DNA from: Stenotrophomonas maltophilia
GTDB lineage: Bacteria; Pseudomonadota; Gammaproteobacteria; Xanthomonadales; Xanthomonadaceae
NCBI RefSeq assembly: GCF_004920835.1
Contig: NZ_QFHO01000016.1
Coordinates: 35,147-99,146 of the forward strand
DNA length: 64,000 bases
Reading direction: 5' to 3'
In this document: positions 9,005-17,775 of the stretch, one piece after another
How positions within the stretch are numbered: position 1 is the first letter of the stretch
How the letters are laid out: each line of letters starts with the position of its first letter
Translations under genes and position numbers: made by a program
Notes under the pieces: model-generated
The model's input: the letters and a program-made list of their open reading frames with translations, nothing else
The model's database searches: none
Told to the model about the DNA's origin: nothing

Positions 9005-9430
9005 TTACCAGCAGTCGGAAACGGTACCGCTGGCGGTTTTGCGGTTGGCCTGGTCCACGCCCAGCGTCCCGCAGCTGTCCTTGGTCTGGTTGCCCTGGGG
9101 CGTCGCAGTCAGCGTGAACGAGGACGCCTTGCCATCAAACGTGATCGCGTAGCGCGTGGTCCCACCCTCCCGCGGCGACACTTTGCTGGGCAGAGCGAAG
9201 CCGGAATACGTGTTGTTCACCGAGTAGTAGCGCTCGGCGCGCTGTGCGTACTCCACCAGATCCGCTTTGGCCACGCCACGGTGGGACTGTCGGATGTACT
9301 GCTGGTACGAGGGAACGACGATGGCCGCCAGGATGCCGAGCACTATCACCACGATCATCAGTTCGATGAGGGAGAAACCGCGCTGCTGGTGAGGGCGTCG
9401 CACTGTACTGGAAACACTGTTCAGGTTCAT
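9005..9430 (-). CDS. pilE: Type IV minor pilin PilE-like
   Basis: Pilin-like protein of 141 residues and the last gene of the minor-pilin operon. The prepilin site RG-FSLIEL (Glu +5) is followed by the hydrophobic helix IVVIVLGILAAIVVP. The C-terminal disulfide region has CGTLG and a terminal DCW. In Pseudomonas and Xanthomonas, PilE is packaged with the priming complex near the pilus tip. It starts 21 bases after the pilY1 stop. A short N-terminal leader of about 17 residues precedes the cleavage site, which is within the usual range. Confidence 0.88.
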   Translation of the reverse strand: MNLNSVSSTVRRPHQQRGFSLIELMIVVIVLGILAAIVVPSYQQYIRQSHRGVAKADLVEYAQRAERYYSVNNTYSGFALPSKVSPREGGTTRYAITFDGKASSFTLTATPQGNQTKDSCGTLGVDQANRKTASGTVSDCW

Positions 9431-9451
9431 TGGGGTCGTCTTGGTTGATCG

Positions 9452-12400
9452 TTACTGGATCTGACGCCAGGACTGGCGGCCGCAGGGGTAAGGCACGTAC
9501 ATCGTCGGAGCACCTGCCACATTGATCGCCATCCAGCAGGCACGTCCACCGCCCTTGTCCAGGCGCGGCATCACAGAAGCGTTTACGTCCTTCACCGGCG
9601 CGGTGCCGCCGGTATCCAGGCTGACCGCTGCCGTGCCGGATCCGTACGCCTTTCCGTCAGTGGATCCCACACGCGCAAGTTCCAGCGATGCACCACCCGA
9701 GACCGGGTCGAGGCCGAACAACCAGTTGCTGCCCTCGGTCGAACAACCACGACCACCCGAGGTAGGCATGTAGGTGGGCATGAACACCGTGCCCGACGCC
9801 ACGGCAGGATTGCCGACGAAGCGTTCGCCGGAACCCGGCAGCGCGATGCTCCACCCACGCGCGGCCCCGCTGAACGGCTTGGCGGCGATCGAGCGCTGCT
9901 TTCCATTGGTGGCCACCGAATAGGCCACCAGATCGGACGGTACGATCGTCGTCTCGGGCTGCCCCTTGCTGGTGTCGTTGACACCGTACAGGGACTGCGC
10001 GGTGACGTCCTGCGGATCATTGTCGAACGAGAAACTGCCGGTCCCCAGCACCAGCATCACACCGCCGCCGGATCCGGTCACTGCGGTCATCCCGCCGGTG
10101 ATCGGCTGGCGGTATACCTGGTTGTTGTTGTTGGTCTGGCGCGCGGTGGTGAATACCGGCGCGGTGACGGACGTCGCCGCATCTTCCAGGTCGAATTTCC
10201 AGAGCGCACCACGTTGGTCGGCCGCGTAGACCGTATCGGCCAGGCCATCGCGGCCGCGCACACGTCCCGTTCCACCACTGCTGTCGGCACGCCAACGGTC
10301 AACCGCCACGATGTTGCCCAGGCCATTGTCACCGGCCGGCGCGGTTGCCGCGGCCTCATTGGCGCTGATCATCCGTACCGCACCAGAGCCGAGGTCAACC
10401 ACGAACAGCACCGCCTTGCGGTTGAGGCTGTTGTAGCCGTTGCCGAAGATCGCCTTCCACGCCACACCGTTCCCGTCCTTCACCGGCACGATCACCGGCT
10501 TGCCGAGAACATGGCCGATGTTGGCCTTCACGGTGGCATCCAGACCCGGAGCCACGTCACTGATTTCCCACAGGCGGTTGCCGGTGCCGAAACTGGACGG
10601 GGTGGTCACATCCAGCGCGAACACCGAGCGCCCACCGGCGCCCGCCGTACCCACCAGCGCCGTGGCCCATTTGCCATCGATCTGCGCGTCTGCCACTGCA
10701 ATCGGTCCATCCACGTAATAGCGATGGCGGAAGCGCTGGTCGGACTTGTTGGCCGCCACGTAGGGATACAGCAGGTTGGCCATGTGCCCCAGCGCCGTGC
10801 CGGGGATGTAGGCAAAGGTCTCGCTGCCACCGGCACTGTCACTCACGCCGCTGCCGTTCATGCCACCATCGAAGGCATGCAGCATGCCGTCGTTGGCGCC
10901 GACGTAGACCATGTATCGGCCGTTGCTGCGCTTGCGGGCCAGATACGTGGCATACGAAGTGGCCATGTCAGTGCTGATGCGCTGATAGCCATAGTCATCG
11001 CGCGGCGAGCTGATCACCGGACTGGAGTTCACGATGTCACCCAGCACGGTGGTACGGGTCCGGTAGATACCGCCCGAGTTGCGTACTTCACGTGATGCAT
11101 CGCCGCCCAGGTAGGCAATCGCCGTGCTGATATCCCCGCCCAGCTTTTCGGCCTCAGTGGGGGCACAGCGTGCGATGCCTGGATACTGCTTCTCGTCCTT
11201 GCTGCAGAGATCGGTGAAGGAGATGTTGGTGCTGTTGAATACGACAGCCGCATTGCCCTTGGCCGCGACGATGTTGCGCGAACGCTGCGCGCCCAGCTTC
11301 TCGGCCGCATCCCACACCTGCGTGTACTCGGTCTGGCGGGTCGTGTTGTTCACCGTGAGCTTGGAGGCCTTCAGGCGGCTGAACCAATCGGTTTCCTCGT
11401 TGGCCACTTCGAACTGGGGCGTGACCGCCAGCGAGCCGGTGCCGATGCGCGCACCGGTCAGGCCCTGGCTGCCCGAAGGTGCCGGCCCGGACGTAACCGA
11501 CGACAGCACCCGGCGCATGGCCGTGGTGATGTCTGCCGGCGTGCGCGCGTTGATGTACTCGCCGCGGGTATTGGTCGCCGCGTGCCAGATGTCATCCACG
11601 GTGCTGGGGTTGTCGTTCTGGCGATCCGGCCAGTTGCTGTAGACCGTCGAATCGGTATAGGGATTCTGCTGCCTGTCCGGATCGAACAGATTGCCGCGTG
11701 CTCCCAGGGTGATGCCGTAGAAGTTGATATGCAGGTCTTTCTTGCAGTCCAGCGACTTGTCAGTGCTGGTCGCACACTGCTCCGGTACCGGCACCTGCCC
11801 CAGCGGCATCCTGTCGTCGGTGCGCAGTGGATTGACGTAGTAGTACGTCGCGATGTCGGCCATCGTATGTGAGTAGCCATCCGAGAACGGGGCCCCGAGA
11901 CCACCGTCGATATTGCCCGGCGTGGGAATCGAGCTCGCCGGGAATCCATTGCCGTTGTTGCTGTAGCCATCGGTGAAGAGCATCACCGCGTTCTTCTGGC
12001 AGGACAGCTTGATCGGTGCAGCATCGTCGGTGCGCATGAACTGCAGACCGGCCGCGTTGACCGCGTTGCGGTTTGGCGTACCACCACTGGCCGTCAGCGA
12101 AATCATGTCACTGTACAGCTGCGTCTTCTGCGGCATCTGGCTCATGTCCTGGACCGCCAGACGCTTCGCTGGATCCGTTGAGCTGTTGTACTTCTGGAAA
12201 TCGTTGATCTTGAAGTAGCCGACATACATGTCATTGACATTCAATGCATGCGTCATGCCCGCGATCATCGCGCGGTTACGATTGCCGTAGTAGGTGAACC
12301 AGTTGGCGAAGTTCTGCATCGCCGCCGCATCACTGGTCGTGAGCACGTACTTCCACATGTGGCAGCCCTTGCCACAGGCATCCAGAACCTTGGTCCGGTT

Positions 12401-13246
12401 GTTGCCTGCGTTGGCGTAGGCATCGGGCGCCCCCGCCAACTGCGGATAAGGATCGCCATTGCTCTTGAAGGGCATATAGAACGTCGCAGGCGTGTACTCC
12501 AACGACGCATTGCCGGCCGACGTCCAAGAAGCTCCGAATTTATTGGCCTGCACGGCACTGAAGCGTCCGGAATCGCTTACGGTGCTGTACCTCTGCCCCG
12601 GCGGCGCATACATGCCGTCCTGCATACGCTGCACGTCCCAGGACAGAGCACCCAGGTAGGTGCCCGTCAAATTCACGACATAGTCGCTCTCACCCGCCCT
12701 GCGAGGATCAATGAGCGCGGCACTGGCGGTGGACGGCGGGTAGGATTCAACGGCCTCATTGACGATCCGGAGCCACGGTTGATACTGGATCGAAGGATCG
12801 TAATAGGCCGGATTGTAGGCAGCCGACCGGGCGAACCCGAACACGTCCAACGCAGGAATTCCGAGATAACTGGTGTTGATCCGTGGCCCCGGCAACAGGT
12901 AGAAATAGTTGCACTGGCCATCGTTGTATGCCCTGCCCCACGCATCGTAGGCAACGATGTCTTCTGGCTTGTTCAGGACACCGGCCGATCTGAAGAAGCT
13001 CTTGCGCGCATTGCTCCAGCACGCCGTGCCATCCTGCCCCGGGAACTGGGTCTGGAAGGTCATCGAGCCCGAGTCGTCCACCGCCATGATGAACGACGGC
13101 GGCGCGGACACCTTCAGGTTCATCGGACGCTGCGACAGCGTGCCCTGCGCCTGCGCGGCGAACAGGCTCATCGCAAGCCAGGTACCGCCGGCCACCGCCA
13201 GCAACAGCCCGGAGCCGGCCAGGATCTTGATCTTTCGGGTCGCCAT
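9452..13246 (-). CDS. pilY1: PilY1 type IV pilus tip adhesin/biogenesis factor
   Basis: Large exported protein of 1264 residues. A signal-like helix lies at residues 8-30. The N-terminal von Willebrand A-like region has a clear MIDAS motif DDSGSM near residue 60. The C-terminal half is the PilY1 beta-propeller (YVGANDGMLHAFDGG; then DTVYAADQRGALWKFDL). PilY1 caps and promotes pilus extension and takes part in surface sensing. The canonical Asp/Asn-rich calcium loop that usually precedes the VYA-D-x-x-G motif is here reduced to RGRDGLADTVYAAD, so calcium dependence may differ. The ATG at 13246 lies 11 bases after the pilX stop and directly before the signal segment. Confidence 0.93.
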   Translation of the reverse strand: MATRKIKILAGSGLLLAVAGGTWLAMSLFAAQAQGTLSQRPMNLKVSAPPSFIMAVDDSGSMTFQTQFPGQDGTACWSNARKSFFRSAGVLNKPEDIVAYDAWGRAYNDGQCNYFYLLPGPRINTSYLGIPALDVFGFARSAAYNPAYYDPSIQYQPWLRIVNEAVESYPPSTASAALIDPRRAGESDYVVNLTGTYLGALSWDVQRMQDGMYAPPGQRYSTVSDSGRFSAVQANKFGASWTSAGNASLEYTPATFYMPFKSNGDPYPQLAGAPDAYANAGNNRTKVLDACGKGCHMWKYVLTTSDAAAMQNFANWFTYYGNRNRAMIAGMTHALNVNDMYVGYFKINDFQKYNSSTDPAKRLAVQDMSQMPQKTQLYSDMISLTASGGTPNRNAVNAAGLQFMRTDDAAPIKLSCQKNAVMLFTDGYSNNGNGFPASSIPTPGNIDGGLGAPFSDGYSHTMADIATYYYVNPLRTDDRMPLGQVPVPEQCATSTDKSLDCKKDLHINFYGITLGARGNLFDPDRQQNPYTDSTVYSNWPDRQNDNPSTVDDIWHAATNTRGEYINARTPADITTAMRRVLSSVTSGPAPSGSQGLTGARIGTGSLAVTPQFEVANEETDWFSRLKASKLTVNNTTRQTEYTQVWDAAEKLGAQRSRNIVAAKGNAAVVFNSTNISFTDLCSKDEKQYPGIARCAPTEAEKLGGDISTAIAYLGGDASREVRNSGGIYRTRTTVLGDIVNSSPVISSPRDDYGYQRISTDMATSYATYLARKRSNGRYMVYVGANDGMLHAFDGGMNGSGVSDSAGGSETFAYIPGTALGHMANLLYPYVAANKSDQRFRHRYYVDGPIAVADAQIDGKWATALVGTAGAGGRSVFALDVTTPSSFGTGNRLWEISDVAPGLDATVKANIGHVLGKPVIVPVKDGNGVAWKAIFGNGYNSLNRKAVLFVVDLGSGAVRMISANEAAATAPAGDNGLGNIVAVDRWRADSSGGTGRVRGRDGLADTVYAADQRGALWKFDLEDAATSVTAPVFTTARQTNNNNQVYRQPITGGMTAVTGSGGGVMLVLGTGSFSFDNDPQDVTAQSLYGVNDTSKGQPETTIVPSDLVAYSVATNGKQRSIAAKPFSGAARGWSIALPGSGERFVGNPAVASGTVFMPTYMPTSGGRGCSTEGSNWLFGLDPVSGGASLELARVGSTDGKAYGSGTAAVSLDTGGTAPVKDVNASVMPRLDKGGGRACWMAINVAGAPTMYVPYPCGRQSWRQIQ

Positions 13247-13257
13247 GACCGGGTTCC

Positions 13258-13779
13258 TCAAAGCTTGAAAACAGTGTCGACAGCCGCCGAGGAGGTCCCC
13301 TCGTTGCTGGTGGCGGCATCGCGGTCGGAGCCGAACGCGGTGATCTGGTAAACGCGTGTGGGCTCTTCGCTTTCCGGCGTGCCCATGCCGAGCGGCGTCT
13401 CGCCCAGGATGCAGGAATCGATACGGCGCACGCTGACCACCGGTGCCGCCGAAAGTTTCTGCTGGCCCACCCAACGGGTGGGGTCGAAGCCGTCATCGCA
13501 GATGCGTTTGATGGCGTCGGCCTTCAACGAGCCGCCATCGCCGGTATTGTTGTCAATCTGTTCTATCGACCGCTCGGCGTCGCGGACGGCGCGCTCAGTC
13601 GCCTGGAACGCGACGTTGGCCGCCCGGTAATTGGACGACATGCGCTCCTGCATGCTGGCCACCTGCATGCCGACCACGCCGATCAGCGACAGCAGGATCA
13701 ACAGCATCAGGGCCACATACAGCACCGCGCCACGCTGCTGCGCGCGCCCCTGGAAACGACGGGAGACGGAGGGCTTCAT
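13258..13779 (-). CDS. pilX: Pilus assembly protein PilX
   Basis: Minor pilin of 173 residues. It has the RGAVLYVALMLLILLSLIGVVG helix, as in PilX proteins, where the Glu+5 of ordinary pilins is replaced and the family motif is QRGAVL. The domain that follows contains MQERMSSNYRA, common in PilX. It is thought to join PilV, PilW, FimU/FimT and PilY1 in the priming complex. The gene is three bases downstream of pilW. Confidence 0.88.
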   Translation of the reverse strand: MKPSVSRRFQGRAQQRGAVLYVALMLLILLSLIGVVGMQVASMQERMSSNYRAANVAFQATERAVRDAERSIEQIDNNTGDGGSLKADAIKRICDDGFDPTRWVGQQKLSAAPVVSVRRIDSCILGETPLGMGTPESEEPTRVYQITAFGSDRDAATSNEGTSSAAVDTVFKL

Positions 13780-13782
13780 GGG

Positions 13783-14952
13783 TCAGTTTCCGAACAGTCG
13801 GTTGCGCAGCGCCACGGACACCTCATACGAGGCGCGATAGCGATCGTCGTAGCTCGTGGGCGGATTGAAACCAACGCCCAGCACGCCCAGCTGGGCCACC
13901 GCGGTGTTGGCCTGCTCGGCGGCGGCCCGCTGCGGGCTGCGTACCAGCAGACCGAACTGCACCAGGCCAACCCGGCGCCACGCGGCGACGGCGGCGTCAT
14001 CGGTGCCGGTGCTGACGCCGCTGGCAGTCTTCTGGAAGGTGATCGCACCGGTCGGCGGCGCGGTGCTGCTGATCGCAGTCTCGGTGTCCTGGCCGTACAG
14101 GAACTGCAGGTTCTCGATGCCTTCCACCAGCTCTTCGCCGTTGGCAAAGGTGTTGTTGCCGGTACCGCGCGCACGATACAGCGCAGGTTCGCCGGCCGTG
14201 TTCGTGGCCACGTAGTACGCCATCGATTCCACACGGTAGACCATGGTCACTGCATTGTTGGCCGAGTAGGCCGAGAGATCGGCGTTGCTGGCCGTGATCG
14301 TGCTGCCGGCGATTTTCCCGGCGAACACGTTCACCCTGCTGCAATCAGCTACGGCAAATGCCGAAGGCGTCGTGACAGCACCAGCCGACAAGCGTGCGGC
14401 CGCATCCGCGGCAATGGTGATGTCCGGCGAAGCGCCGGAGCCAATGGCAAGCACCGGCGAGCCTTCCGGCGCCAGATAGCGCATCACGATGATGTCACTG
14501 CCAGCACGGGGTGCGGGCTTGAGGTTGGTGACCGCCGACGGTGTGCTGCCGGCCGCTCCCCAGGTTGCGCCGAGGGTCAGCTTGTTGCCCGGCGCCGTAC
14601 CATCCGCCTCGTATCCCTGGATCGGCACGGAGAAGTCCATTGGACTGCCGTCTCCCTGCTTCACGCCGGCGATGTTGACCTTGATGCTGTTCTGCCCGCG
14701 CACGATGTGTGCCTGATCATTCACGCAGCCCATGTGCCCGGCCATGCGGATGTCGCGCTCGAGGAACTCAAGTGCGAATCGAGCATTCTCCTGGGTGCGC
14801 GCGACGCCTTCGGACAGCTGCGAGGCCGCGCGTGAGGCCATGAATATCTGGGTCACGCCAAGCATCAGCACCAGGCCGATGACCAGCGAGATCAGCAGTT
14901 CAACCAGCGAAAGGCCGGCCGCATGGGTGGCAGCGAAGGGGGCGCGCTTCAT
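13783..14952 (-). CDS. pilW: Minor pilin PilW
   Basis: Protein of 389 residues with prepilin site AG-LSLVELLI and a long hydrophobic helix (SLVIGLVLMLGVTQIF). It contains QLSEGVARTQENARFALEFLERDIRMAG in its early part, a pattern typical of PilW. The large C-terminal beta-rich part is variable in the family. Start and stop overlap pilV through ATGA at 14949-14952, which implies translational coupling. Confidence 0.9.
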   Translation of the reverse strand: MKRAPFAATHAAGLSLVELLISLVIGLVLMLGVTQIFMASRAASQLSEGVARTQENARFALEFLERDIRMAGHMGCVNDQAHIVRGQNSIKVNIAGVKQGDGSPMDFSVPIQGYEADGTAPGNKLTLGATWGAAGSTPSAVTNLKPAPRAGSDIIVMRYLAPEGSPVLAIGSGASPDITIAADAAARLSAGAVTTPSAFAVADCSRVNVFAGKIAGSTITASNADLSAYSANNAVTMVYRVESMAYYVATNTAGEPALYRARGTGNNTFANGEELVEGIENLQFLYGQDTETAISSTAPPTGAITFQKTASGVSTGTDDAAVAAWRRVGLVQFGLLVRSPQRAAAEQANTAVAQLGVLGVGFNPPTSYDDRYRASYEVSVALRNRLFGN

Positions 14953-15449
14953 AGGCGGGTAACCAGAGTGAACGTGGTGATGCTGTCGGGATTGGCGGCA
15001 TTCCAGCGCTCGTCCCCCCAGCCGATGCCGACGGTGACCAGACCGTCGTTGACGCTCACGTTGGCACTGGCCTTGCCCCCCAGCACCTTGACGACCTGGC
15101 ACTGCCAGCGCGCCACGTTCGCCTTGGATGTTGTCTGGTCGGTACTGTTGGGCCAGGTGCATGGGCCAGCCGGCGCAGTGACCGAGCCTGCAGTGAAGGA
15201 AGCCTTGGTGTACTCGCCACCCTTGAGGGTTTCACTGCGCTGCACACGCATCAGTTCGATAAGGTCGTAGGCCAGGCTGGTGGCCTGGGTACGCTGGCTG
15301 GCGCTCTGCACGAAGCGGACATTCATGGTCTGCAGCAGCGCGAAGCCCAGCAGGCCGAACGCCAGCACCAGCAGCGCGATCAGCACCTCGATCAGGCTGA
15401 AGCCACGACTGCGGGCATGCCCCCCCAGGCCGGAAAGACGACGTTTCAT
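14949..15449 (-). CDS. pilV: Minor pilin PilV
   Basis: Protein of 166 residues with prepilin site RG-FSLIEVLIAL followed by VLAFGLLGFALLQ, the typical PilV helix. Cys residues in GPCTWP and RWQCQVV could form a disulfide. Its start overlaps the fimT stop (ATGA, 15446-15449) and its stop overlaps the pilW start, so the first three genes form a coupled translation unit. Confidence 0.9.
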   Translation of the reverse strand: MKRRLSGLGGHARSRGFSLIEVLIALLVLAFGLLGFALLQTMNVRFVQSASQRTQATSLAYDLIELMRVQRSETLKGGEYTKASFTAGSVTAPAGPCTWPNSTDQTTSKANVARWQCQVVKVLGGKASANVSVNDGLVTVGIGWGDERWNAANPDSITTFTLVTRL

Positions 15450-15961
15450 TTGCAGGTTCCTGCAGTGGAGCGGACCTGCCCGGAGAACAGCACGGTCAAG
15501 GTCCGCATGGGGTCACCCGCCTTGCAGCCTTGCGGCACCAGGCTCACGGTCTGGTCGGCGGAAGCGCGGCGGCGCCCCTGGGAATCGAAGGCGATGACGG
15601 CCTGGCTGGGAACCTCGACGGCCAGGCTGTTGTTGCCCTTGGAAAAACGAAGCACGCTTTCGCTTCCGCTGAGCGAACCATCGCCATCGGCGTCGCCCCA
15701 GGCCAGCATGCCCTTGCTCCAGTCACCGTCGCAGGACGTGCCGTTGCTGCTGCCGCAGACCGCGCCTCCGTGCCGGTTGCGGATGGCCTCGCTGCGAGCG
15801 AGCGACAGCAGACCGATCACCTCGTTGTTGGTGGTGGTCAAACGGTTGGAACGCATCGCGGTGCGGAAGCTGGGATAGGAGATGCTGGCCAGAATGACCA
15901 GGATGACCAGCGTGATCATCAACTCAACCAGCGTGAAGCCGTTTGGCCGGCGCAAAGACAT
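15446..15961 (-). CDS. fimT: GspH/FimT-family pseudopilin, first gene of the minor-pilin operon
   Basis: Protein of 171 residues with a short basic leader and prepilin site NG-FTLVELM (Glu +5). The GspH-type beta domain has the typical LARSEAIRNR helix end, the CGSSNG...CDGDWSKG motif and a C-terminal Cys pair (GCKAG...TAGTCK). In the Pseudomonas operon this position is held by fimU/fimT; in several bacteria FimT binds DNA for uptake. The ATG at 15961 places the cleavage site about 8 residues in; the longer in-frame start looks less likely. Confidence 0.88.
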   Translation of the reverse strand: MSLRRPNGFTLVELMITLVILVILASISYPSFRTAMRSNRLTTTNNEVIGLLSLARSEAIRNRHGGAVCGSSNGTSCDGDWSKGMLAWGDADGDGSLSGSESVLRFSKGNNSLAVEVPSQAVIAFDSQGRRRASADQTVSLVPQGCKAGDPMRTLTVLFSGQVRSTAGTCK

Positions 15962-16098
15962 TGGACGCTCCCCAGCGTGTTGATGGCCACGATGGGCCAT
16001 CGCCCTGCCACCGGCAAGCGGCGGCAGGACGAACGGTCAATCCGGGGCGACGGGCGTCAAAGCCTTGACGACCGCTGCCCTGTCGGCCGCCCGTGGCG

Positions 16099-16127
16099 GG
16101 GGTCGGAGCCCGATGGGATCCGACCCC
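16099..16127. repeat. Palindromic repeat, GGGGTCGGA family
   Basis: Imperfect palindrome: GGGGTCGGA-x-CCC, GAT loop, GGG-x-TCCGACCCC. The same core occurs at 26414-26454 and twice at 36485-36559, always just beyond a gene end. It lies 8 bases beyond the ppnN stop and could end transcription without a T tract, or be a mobile REP-like element. Confidence 0.7.
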
Positions 16128-16134
16128 GGGCCGA

Positions 16135-17529
16135 TCAGGCCAGCACCTGGTAGCAGGGCTGGTACTCGCCGGAGATCTTCATCCGGCGCTGCTCGACGAA
16201 GGCACGCAGCAGCCCATCCAGCGCCTGCATCATGTCCGTATCGCCGTGGATCTGGAACGGCCCGAACTGCTCGATGCGGCGCATGCCATCTTCCTTCACG
16301 TTGCCAGCCACGATGCCCGAGAACGCCCGGCGCAGGTCGGCCGCCAGCGCGTGCGGGGCACGCCCGTGGTGCAGATCCAGCGCAGCCATCGCCTCGTGGG
16401 TCGGCACGAACGGCTGCTGGTACTCCCACGGAATCTCGATCGACCAGTTGAAGAAGAACGAGTCCTTCTGCGCCAGGCGGTGCTCACGCACGCGCTTGAT
16501 GCCGTTGGCCATCTTCTTGGCCACCGCCACCGGGTCGCCGATGACGATCTCGTAGCGCTCGGCGGCCGCATCGCCCAGGGTCAGGCGGATGAAGCGGTCG
16601 ATCTGCTCGAAGTACGGCGCGGCCACGGTCGGGCCGGTCAGGATCAGCGGGAACGGCAGGTCCTTGTTTTCCTCGCGCAGCAGGATGCCGAGCAGGTACA
16701 GGATTTCCTCGGCGGTGCCGACGCCACCGGCGAACACGATGATGCCGTGGCCAATGCGGACGAAGGCCTCCAGGCGCTTCTCGATGTCCGGCATGATCAC
16801 CAGGTGGTTGACGATCGGGTTCGGCGACTCGGCCGCGATGATGCCCGGCTCGGTCAGGCCGATGTAACGCGTCACGGTGCGGCGCTGCTTGGCATGGGCG
16901 ATGGTGGCGCCCTTCATCGGGCCCTTCATCGCGCCCGGACCGCAGCCGGTGCAGATGTCCAGGCCGCGCAGGCCCAGCTCGTAGCCCACCTGTTTGGTGT
17001 ACAGGTATTCATCACGCGAAATCGAGTGGCCACCCCAGCACACGACCAGATTCGGGTCGCCCGGGTTGAGGATGCGTGCGTTGCGCAGCAGTCCGAACAC
17101 CGCGTTGGTGATGCCCTCGGACGACTCCAGCTCGGCCGCGTAGGCCGGGCCCATCTCGATGGCCATGTAGGCCAGGTCACGCACCACTGCGAACAGCAGT
17201 TCGGCGACGCCGCGGATGATCTCGCCATCGACAAAGGCCATCGCCGGTGCATTGACCAGGTCGATGCGCACGCCGCGATCCTGCTGCGCCACCTGGATGT
17301 CGAAATCGGGATACAGATCGCGCGCCGCGCGCGGATCGTCAGAGGCGCTGCCGCTGGTCAGCACGGCCAGCGCGCAGCGGCGCAGCAGCTCGTGCATACC
17401 GCCGGCAGACGCATCGCGCAGGCGGGCCACTTCGGCCCGCGACAGCACATCCAGCCCACCGCGCGGGTAGATCCGCGCGTCCTGCACCGGCAGTGCACGG
17501 GCTGATTTTTCGTTCGTGGTCATGTCCAA
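16135..17529 (-). CDS. ppnN: Pyrimidine/purine nucleotide 5'-monophosphate nucleosidase PpnN
   Basis: LOG-family nucleosidase of 464 residues, close to the 454 of E. coli PpnN (YgdH), which cleaves nucleoside monophosphates to base and ribose 5-phosphate and is controlled by (p)ppGpp. The LOG signatures are seen as GPGAMKGPMKG and FAGGVGTAEE. N- and C-terminal extensions flank the Rossmann core, as in PpnN rather than in short LOG proteins. The TTG at 17529 has AAGGA about nine bases upstream; the ATG at 17523 is the alternative and is further from the ribosome site. An unusual leader upstream (17575-17703) may regulate it. Confidence 0.9.
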   Translation of the reverse strand: MDMTTNEKSARALPVQDARIYPRGGLDVLSRAEVARLRDASAGGMHELLRRCALAVLTSGSASDDPRAARDLYPDFDIQVAQQDRGVRIDLVNAPAMAFVDGEIIRGVAELLFAVVRDLAYMAIEMGPAYAAELESSEGITNAVFGLLRNARILNPGDPNLVVCWGGHSISRDEYLYTKQVGYELGLRGLDICTGCGPGAMKGPMKGATIAHAKQRRTVTRYIGLTEPGIIAAESPNPIVNHLVIMPDIEKRLEAFVRIGHGIIVFAGGVGTAEEILYLLGILLREENKDLPFPLILTGPTVAAPYFEQIDRFIRLTLGDAAAERYEIVIGDPVAVAKKMANGIKRVREHRLAQKDSFFFNWSIEIPWEYQQPFVPTHEAMAALDLHHGRAPHALAADLRRAFSGIVAGNVKEDGMRRIEQFGPFQIHGDTDMMQALDGLLRAFVEQRRMKISGEYQPCYQVLA

Positions 17530-17572
17530 TTTTTCGCTTCCTTCAAGGTTTCCGACTGTACTGCCGCCCCCT

Positions 17573-17668
17573 TAAAAAGCAAAACGGCCGGGAAGCCCGA
17601 CCGTTGGATGTGTGCTTCCCGCGTTCGCCTTTCCGGGACCGCATCGGCAGCGTTGGCACCGCGCACAT
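17573..17668 (-). ncRNA. Candidate small RNA or attenuated leader of ppnN
   Basis: A good promoter at 17675-17703 would start a transcript near 17668, and an intrinsic-terminator-like hairpin ends it near 17575, giving about 95 nt and no convincing reading frame. Within it, segment 17614-17621 is perfectly complementary over 8 bases to 17589-17596, inside the terminator, and partly to 17634-17638, so alternative folds exclude each other. This could be a stand-alone RNA or a transcription attenuator for ppnN. It is inferred from sequence only. Confidence 0.35.
17575..17605 (-). terminator. Terminator-like hairpin upstream of ppnN
   Basis: Minus-strand stem AACGGTCGGG, CTT loop, CCCGGCCGTT with one mismatch, followed by TTGCTTTTT. 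It sits about 45 bases before the ppnN start, where a terminator would block the gene unless it is regulated or unless ppnN has another promoter. Confidence 0.6.
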
Positions 17669-17674
17669 TTCTGA

Positions 17675-17703
17675 ATGCTACGCCGATGCCAGGTGACCTG
17701 CAA
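17675..17703 (-). promoter_or_regulatory. Sigma-70-type promoter upstream of the ppnN leader
   Basis: Minus strand: -35 TTGCAG, 17-base spacer, -10 TAGCAT, placed just after the TonB-receptor terminator. Confidence 0.5.
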
Positions 17704-17723
17704 GGACTTTCGCATGAACGGAA

Positions 17724-17747
17724 AACGGCCGGGTTTCCCCGGCCGTT
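17724..17747 (-). terminator. Intrinsic terminator of the TonB-dependent receptor gene
   Basis: Perfect 10-base stem AACGGCCGGG/CCCGGCCGTT with a 4-base loop and TTTT on the minus strand, 29 bases after the stop codon. It is nearly identical to the hairpin at 17583-17605, suggesting duplication. Confidence 0.85.
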
Positions 17748-17775
17748 CTCACTCACTGCTTCAGGCTCTGACGGA

